In this document: piece by piece, positions 6,633 to 10,572 of the stretch
Numbering within the stretch: the first letter of the stretch is position 1
How the letters are laid out: each line of letters begins with the position of its first letter
NCBI GenBank assembly: GCA_002425885.1
Contig: DINC01000088.1
Location: 4,329-14,900, forward strand
DNA: 10,572 nt
DNA from: Spirochaetia bacterium UBA5550
GTDB taxonomy: Bacteria; Spirochaetota; UBA4802; UBA5550
Direction: 5' to 3'
Notes under the pieces: model-generated
Told to the model about the DNA's origin: nothing
Seen by the model: only the letters and a program-made list of their open reading frames with translations
Database searches by the model: none
Translations under genes and position numbers: made by a program

Positions 6633-8213
6633 TTCCGCAGTAATCTCCCTCTCCCCGCCTGTTTCAATAACTGAACCCCTTGCGTGGAAAGAGAGATTAT
6701 CTCTTTTGTACCTGAGTTTTAACGCACCCCCTTTTGCCGGTTCTCTGTAAAGAGCTGTGCACATCTCAGCCTCTGCTGCGGGGATTATTGCGGCGTAAAT
6801 TCCGCTTCCATTCCCTGCCCGTATATCTGTATAGCCTGCGGAAAGAGTGAAGTTGTTAAAGAACATATATTTCAGTTCGCAAGCTGAAACAGCTGCATGT
6901 TGCGAATTTTCTCTTTGAATATCTGACTTAATTCTGAAAAAAAAATTCCACGGCAGGGTAAACAAAACGGATGACGAGAGTTTCATCTTCTCCGATTCAA
7001 GGTCATCCCTGTAGCTTCTGGCCCTTGCTGCGGTTAAATCCAGCTTAATCCATCTGTAAGGTTTAATTCCGGAATAGATCTCCTCCCTTACTGTTCCACC
7101 GGTATAATCTGAATTATTTGCAGGATTGAGATTTTTTTCGCTGAAAAACAATGCTCCGAATTCTAACTTTTTAAGAGGTATGATTCCTGTCTTAATTTCA
7201 AAAACATTTTCAGGGTTTCTGTCGCCAGATGAATATTCAGCCCTGAAATCAGGATCGCAGTTTTTCCCTCTTACTGAAAATAAAACTACTCTGTTTTTTG
7301 CACCGAATCCCCACATGATGGCTTTCCCTGTAACAGGCTCATCATATTCTCTTGAAGAAAAAGCAGGTTCAACAAAAAAAGATATAACCTCATCAGAGTA
7401 TTCGATAAAGAGTCCCCCTGCTTTATATCCTCTTATCCCCGAATTTATTGCTGTGTCATATTCCCATTTCAGATTTTTTCTGTCAGGGTCCAGCAGTTCT
7501 GTTTCGAAACCGTAAACCTGAATTGTGAAAAAATCAGATAAAGAAAACCAGAACATCCCTCCATAATTCAGAATGTTTGCATATTCACTGTATTTTGAAT
7601 TTCCTGTTGTTCTTCCAGAGATAGCGGATAAAGATGATCTGATATATCCGTCTGCAAGTTCATCTGATGTTATATATCGTTTCTGTGATGAAAAGAAAGG
7701 GATCAGCCCTGCTGAGTATTCATCACCAGCAGCAAATATCTGTGCCGCTGTTCCGGCAAAAGTTCCTGAAGGGTTGGTTCCAGTGGCCGGGATTATTGAC
7801 TCATCATGTGATACAGTGAGGGATCTTGAAAATGAGTCTGCCGTTGTAAATTTTTTTCTCCCCATAATCAGGCCTGAGCCGAATCTAAGGTTGTAGTTAC
7901 CGCCGATGAAATCAAAATGATCATTAATCCCCTTAAGCCCGATATTCCATGTAAATTCATTTTTTTCATTATTTATATCGCGCAGAGCAGAATAGTTGAA
8001 TATAAAGGTATCATCGACATTTTCCGAGAAGCGGAATCTTGCAAGAAGCGCGGTATCTTCATCACTGTAATTAATAATATCACGGACTACTTCTCCATGA
8101 AGAGATGTCCGGCTTTCATATCCGTAAAGCGGGTTAAGGAGGATCCGGTGAACAATTACTGAAATCAGAATAACAGTGGTTCTATAAATAAGGGTTCCGG
8201 AATTAATTTTCAT
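6609..8213 (-). CDS. Predicted outer-membrane beta-barrel protein, partner of the HHH protein
   Basis: No characterised family is recognised. The 534 residues begin with a probable signal peptide (hydrophobic core 13-26, cleavage near 31-33) and continue as alternating beta strands rich in aromatic residues and glycine. It ends in LGFVF, the terminal-phenylalanine signature of outer-membrane barrels. The segment at 101-121 (DFIGGNYNLRFGSGLIMGRK) and the following region up to an S-S-Q motif near 175 resemble the barrel half of the HHH-containing outer-membrane proteins annotated in Bacteroidota and related phyla (recollection, not a search). If so, here the HHH and barrel halves sit in separate genes. 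Its ATG overlaps the upstream stop as ATGA (8210-8213), with AAGGAG at 8226-8231 inside the upstream gene, so it is probably translationally coupled. It is the last gene of the operon. Function unknown; pore or surface scaffold is inferred. Confidence 0.75.
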   Translation of the reverse strand: MKINSGTLIYRTTVILISVIVHRILLNPLYGYESRTSLHGEVVRDIINYSDEDTALLARFRFSENVDDTFIFNYSALRDINNEKNEFTWNIGLKGINDHFDFIGGNYNLRFGSGLIMGRKKFTTADSFSRSLTVSHDESIIPATGTNPSGTFAGTAAQIFAAGDEYSAGLIPFFSSQKRYITSDELADGYIRSSLSAISGRTTGNSKYSEYANILNYGGMFWFSLSDFFTIQVYGFETELLDPDRKNLKWEYDTAINSGIRGYKAGGLFIEYSDEVISFFVEPAFSSREYDEPVTGKAIMWGFGAKNRVVLFSVRGKNCDPDFRAEYSSGDRNPENVFEIKTGIIPLKKLEFGALFFSEKNLNPANNSDYTGGTVREEIYSGIKPYRWIKLDLTAARARSYRDDLESEKMKLSSSVLFTLPWNFFFRIKSDIQRENSQHAAVSACELKYMFFNNFTLSAGYTDIRAGNGSGIYAAIIPAAEAEMCTALYREPAKGGALKLRYKRDNLSFHARGSVIETGGEREITAESSLGFVF

Positions 8214-9505
8214 CTGGTGCAGGTTCTCCTTATTATATCCTTCTGTATATCAGTCAGAGAGATGTCTTCAGCAAGAATTGATTCAATGTCCTCTCTGCCT
8301 GCTGATTCCGGTATTTCGCTGTACCTGATTGCAGTTGAAGCAGGAATTCCCTCCTTTATCATTATCCGGAATCTCCCCCTTATTCTTTCTTTGGGAGGAA
8401 TGTAGGTTTTATTATTTTTCCGGTATTTTTTAGCAGAGCTGTCTGTATCCTCTTTGTGTGACTCCCGTGCAAGGCCGTAACAGTTTCTTTTTACAGACAG
8501 AATTTCATCATTATCAAGTCCGATACGCCGGAGTCCCTTTTCGGAGACAGGACCTATCTTTGATCTGTAAAGAATTATCCTCTCTGAAGACCGGCTGGAG
8601 AGGCCCGGTATATTTATTATCTCTTCAGGTTCAGCGCTGTTAATATTAATTTTTTTTCCAGGCGCGTATATAGAAGGGGTGCTGTATCGTATGGTTTCAA
8701 TTTCTGAAGCGGAAGATAAGGTTATTCCGAACGAATGAGTGTAGCCGAGATAAGGGTGGGATGAGAGGGAGTATGTTGCGTTCAGGTTTTTCAGAATTAT
8801 TGTTAAGGATGCCGCAAACCTTGTATCCTCCGGAGTATATCCCCCGCGAAGATGAATGAAGGGAGCAGGGGAGATCCCCGCTGAGAAAGAATTAATATAA
8901 CCTGCAGCAGTATCTGTAATATTCCATGACAAAGTGAATCCGGAACATGGTTTAACCAGTATGCCCCCGCTTCTTTCCGGGTAGAGTTCATATCTGTTCG
9001 TATCTTTTATTGCGGCAGAAATACAGTTTTGAATAAATGCAAAAGTTATCCGGTTTACAGGGGTGATTGCAGCGCTTATATCTCCGTCATACATTGTATT
9101 GCTGAAACTCTCTTCATCTGCATCAATGTCCAGCTTATATGCTGAAGCAGTGAAACCGGTATTAAGTATTTTAAATGGTGAGAAGCCTGCAGCAGCAGAG
9201 AATCTGTTTTCACTGTAAAAATCTGTACCAAAAGAATGGGCCAGAAACTGAATCCCCCACTGCTCCCTTGAATATTTTATCCCTGAAGTGTAGGAGTGAA
9301 GCGCCTTTTCCGAATATGGCCTGGAACCGCATACGGAAATTGTGTATCCTTTTTCACCCGCGGCAGAGAGAGGATTGCTGTAGATTCCCGGAATAGAATA
9401 TGACTCAGCTGCAGTAGTGAAGGGGAAGAGTGCCGCCGGTTCATTACCGTTATACTCAAATGCTGAAATCAGAATAATCATAGAATAGATAAGGGTTGCC
9501 TGCAT
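8210..9505 (-). CDS. PorV-like beta-barrel fused to a ComEA-like helix-hairpin-helix domain
   Basis: The 431 residues have three parts. Residues 1-17 are hydrophobic, a likely signal peptide, though the n-region has no Lys or Arg. Residues 30-265 are strand-rich and close with SSHPYLGYTHSFGITLS, like the last strand of PorV/UPF0164-type outer-membrane barrels; GIYSNPLSAAG at 40-50 resembles the NPA turn of that group. Residues 284-336 form an HHH_3 domain: INSAEPEEIINIPGLS, then a helix with ILYRSKIGPV and GLRRIGL, the ComEA pattern for sequence-independent DNA backbone binding. A basic linker (341-385) and a helical tail end the protein. In competent bacteria periplasmic ComEA binds incoming DNA; whether this HHH does so is inference. 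Start ATG 9505 has AGAAGG at 9512-9517, formed by the last two codons of the upstream gene, 3 nt away. Confidence 0.8.
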   Translation of the reverse strand: MQATLIYSMIILISAFEYNGNEPAALFPFTTAAESYSIPGIYSNPLSAAGEKGYTISVCGSRPYSEKALHSYTSGIKYSREQWGIQFLAHSFGTDFYSENRFSAAAGFSPFKILNTGFTASAYKLDIDADEESFSNTMYDGDISAAITPVNRITFAFIQNCISAAIKDTNRYELYPERSGGILVKPCSGFTLSWNITDTAAGYINSFSAGISPAPFIHLRGGYTPEDTRFAASLTIILKNLNATYSLSSHPYLGYTHSFGITLSSASEIETIRYSTPSIYAPGKKININSAEPEEIINIPGLSSRSSERIILYRSKIGPVSEKGLRRIGLDNDEILSVKRNCYGLARESHKEDTDSSAKKYRKNNKTYIPPKERIRGRFRIMIKEGIPASTAIRYSEIPESAGREDIESILAEDISLTDIQKDIIRRTCTR

Positions 9506-9508
9506 TTT

Positions 9509-10504
9509 TTACCTTCTTATTATTACAAGGTAGATTGTTGATTTTTCAGTGCACCCCTCAGCATAGAACTCAAGTTTAACAGGATAGAGGCCTGTAAGCA
9601 GTTTCCCCTTGAGGTCTGAACTACTTATATTCAGTGTATGAAAACCGGGATTTAAATCTTTGAAAAGATCGGATGAGTATATGCCGGATCCCGCTGCATT
9701 GAAGATTCTGATTCTGGCCGAACATGTTTTATGAACCAGAATTTTGACCGCAATTATCCCCTGTCCTCTGCCCGGCCTGTATATGATCCTGTCAGAGAGG
9801 GGAACTGCTGCTTTTTTGTTTCCGTGAATTTGGTTAACAATGTTATCTCTGCCTGGAGTTGAGTATGGTGTAAGAATAAAATCATCAGCTGAATTTGTGT
9901 CCCCGGTCTCTTTTCGTGACAGGGTTGAATAGCTGTTCATTCCATCCTCACCTATATAGATCATACCGTCCTGAGGATTTGCTGAGGGGCAGGTTATCCA
10001 TTCCCCTGAATCTGATGCTGACTTCATGTAGCCTGCGATTGTGCTGTTAACAGAACCGTCTCTGTTGGAAAAAGCAGCGAAATCAATAATGCCGCCGTTT
10101 TCAGGGTCATCGTCTGTATCAATTGAAACAACACAATCGGTATTCCATAAGCCGTAATTATTGCAGTAAAGATCCCGTATACCGTTACCGTTGATGTCAC
10201 CGGCAGCATCTGTTTCGTCCGTTTCACCTGCTGAGGAAAAATGGATTACAGCAAATCTGTCATCATAAGGCGTTTCCGGGATATCTTTTCCCCGCAGCGT
10301 AACTGGTGATTCAGCCGTTTTTTCATTATTTCCGTAATACATTGTGATAAAAAGCATGGAAATATCGACGGCTGAAACATCTTCAGATGCTCTAATCTCA
10401 ACCCAGTCCCGGCTTCCCCCTGCTGAAATTTCATTTATTATAATTTTTCCATAGACGGGGGTGTATCCTGAAATAAAAGCTGTTAATAATAGAATTTTCC
10501 GCAT
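9509..10504 (-). CDS. Exported lamin-tail-domain protein with FlgD-like C-terminal domain
   Basis: This 331-residue protein starts with a clear signal peptide (MRKILLLTAFISGYTPVYG, cleavage about 19). Residues 20-221 fit a lamin-tail domain: IIINEISAGG then DWVEIRAS at the N-terminal end, a CVVSIDT strand and a GGIIDFAAF strand in the middle, and TPYSTPGRDN at the end. Inserted is a calcium-loop-like D-x-N-x-N-G-x-x-D (103-111) and a cysteine pair (114, 124). Residues about 247-330 (ARIRIFNAAG, then LLTGLYPVKLEF, then a short basic end) look like the FlgD-like or type IX secretion sorting fold. Bacterial LTDs often accompany exported nucleases and phosphoesterases, but no catalytic domain is present here. 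It is the first gene of the minus-strand operon and overlaps its own downstream SD. It probably acts as a surface or periplasmic adhesion or scaffold module. Confidence 0.8.
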   Translation of the reverse strand: MRKILLLTAFISGYTPVYGKIIINEISAGGSRDWVEIRASEDVSAVDISMLFITMYYGNNEKTAESPVTLRGKDIPETPYDDRFAVIHFSSAGETDETDAAGDINGNGIRDLYCNNYGLWNTDCVVSIDTDDDPENGGIIDFAAFSNRDGSVNSTIAGYMKSASDSGEWITCPSANPQDGMIYIGEDGMNSYSTLSRKETGDTNSADDFILTPYSTPGRDNIVNQIHGNKKAAVPLSDRIIYRPGRGQGIIAVKILVHKTCSARIRIFNAAGSGIYSSDLFKDLNPGFHTLNISSSDLKGKLLTGLYPVKLEFYAEGCTEKSTIYLVIIRR

Positions 10505-10523
10505 TTCTGGTTTACCTTTTTTG

Positions 10524-10532
10524 ATTATAGCA
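10524..10532 (-). promoter_or_regulatory. Extended -10 promoter element for the LTD operon
   Basis: On the minus strand TGCTATAAT reads from 10532 to 10524, a perfect extended -10. The same 10-mer ATGCTATAAT occurs at 5143-5152. No good -35 is seen at 16-18 nt. The start of transcription would fall near 10517, leaving only about 13 nt of leader, with the AAAAGG Shine-Dalgarno (10515-10520) at its very start. A promoter further upstream, outside the window, remains possible. Confidence 0.45.
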
Positions 10533-10535
10533 TTT

Positions 10536-10572
10536 TACGAAATAATTAGACCCCTGTCATTCCGGCCGTAGT
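10536..10572. repeat. Partial copy of the TGTCATTCC-type repeat, cut by the window end
   Basis: TGTCATTCCGGCCGTAG (10555-10571) matches the inverted right end of the element at 5126-5142 at 16 of 17 positions. Six nt further out, TAATTATTTCGTA (minus strand 10548-10536) matches 5149-5161 at 12 of 13. The element continues beyond the window, so its size and other end are unknown. It lies directly upstream of the minus-strand operon. Confidence 0.6.

Noticed and set aside
7126..7896. Plus-strand open frames opposite the barrel gene
   Set aside because: The minus-strand reading has a signal peptide, beta-strand periodicity and a terminal Phe. The plus-strand frames have none of these and no ribosome sites.
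1..10572. CRISPR arrays, tRNA or rRNA genes, transposases
   Set aside because: No regularly spaced direct repeats, no cloverleaf-like segments in the few gaps, and no transposase-like protein were found in any frame.

Overview
This window reads as chromosome of a diderm (Gram-negative type) bacterium of moderate G+C. The two-membrane envelope is inferred from two predicted outer-membrane beta-barrel proteins, one ending in the classic terminal phenylalanine, and from several exported beta-sandwich proteins. I cannot fix the phylum. LeuS and the HD-type CCA enzyme look like those of deltaproteobacteria or Deferribacterota. The exported proteins (lamin-tail, FlgD-like, PorV-like and HHH-barrel) are of kinds familiar from Spirochaetota, FCB-group bacteria and candidate phyla.

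Layout. Bases 1-134 are a leader carrying a dispersed palindromic repeat. A plus-strand run follows: leuS (leucyl-tRNA synthetase), rpiB (ribose-5-phosphate isomerase B, 30 nt later) and a secreted or anchored LamG plus fibronectin-III protein. The 5' end of that third gene contains a GC-rich double-hairpin repeat, and its start is uncertain. A 353-nt gap (4876-5228) holds a second, MITE-like repeat and a good extended -10 promoter for the next gene, an HD-domain CCA tRNA nucleotidyltransferase (5229-6632).

The remainder (6609-10504) is a tight three-gene minus-strand operon. In transcription order it encodes an exported lamin-tail-domain protein with a FlgD-like C-terminal domain, a PorV-like beta-barrel fused to a ComEA-like helix-hairpin-helix (HHH) DNA-binding domain, and a second large beta-barrel. 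The genes are separated by 3 nt and by a 4-nt ATGA overlap. The last one overlaps the 3' end of the CCA gene tail-to-tail by 24 nt.

How they work together. leuS, rpiB and cca are housekeeping genes for tRNA charging, pentose phosphate interconversion and tRNA 3'-end maturation. The minus-strand operon is the most interesting part. It combines a possible DNA-binding HHH domain, two outer-membrane barrels and a surface or periplasmic LTD protein whose C-terminus resembles a secretion-type CTD. That suggests an uncharacterised outer-membrane complex, perhaps for DNA handling or for surface display of the LTD protein; this is inference. A repeat end, about 36 nt long and matching at about 30 positions, lies upstream of both the CCA gene and the LTD operon, each time next to an outward-facing TGCTATAAT promoter element.
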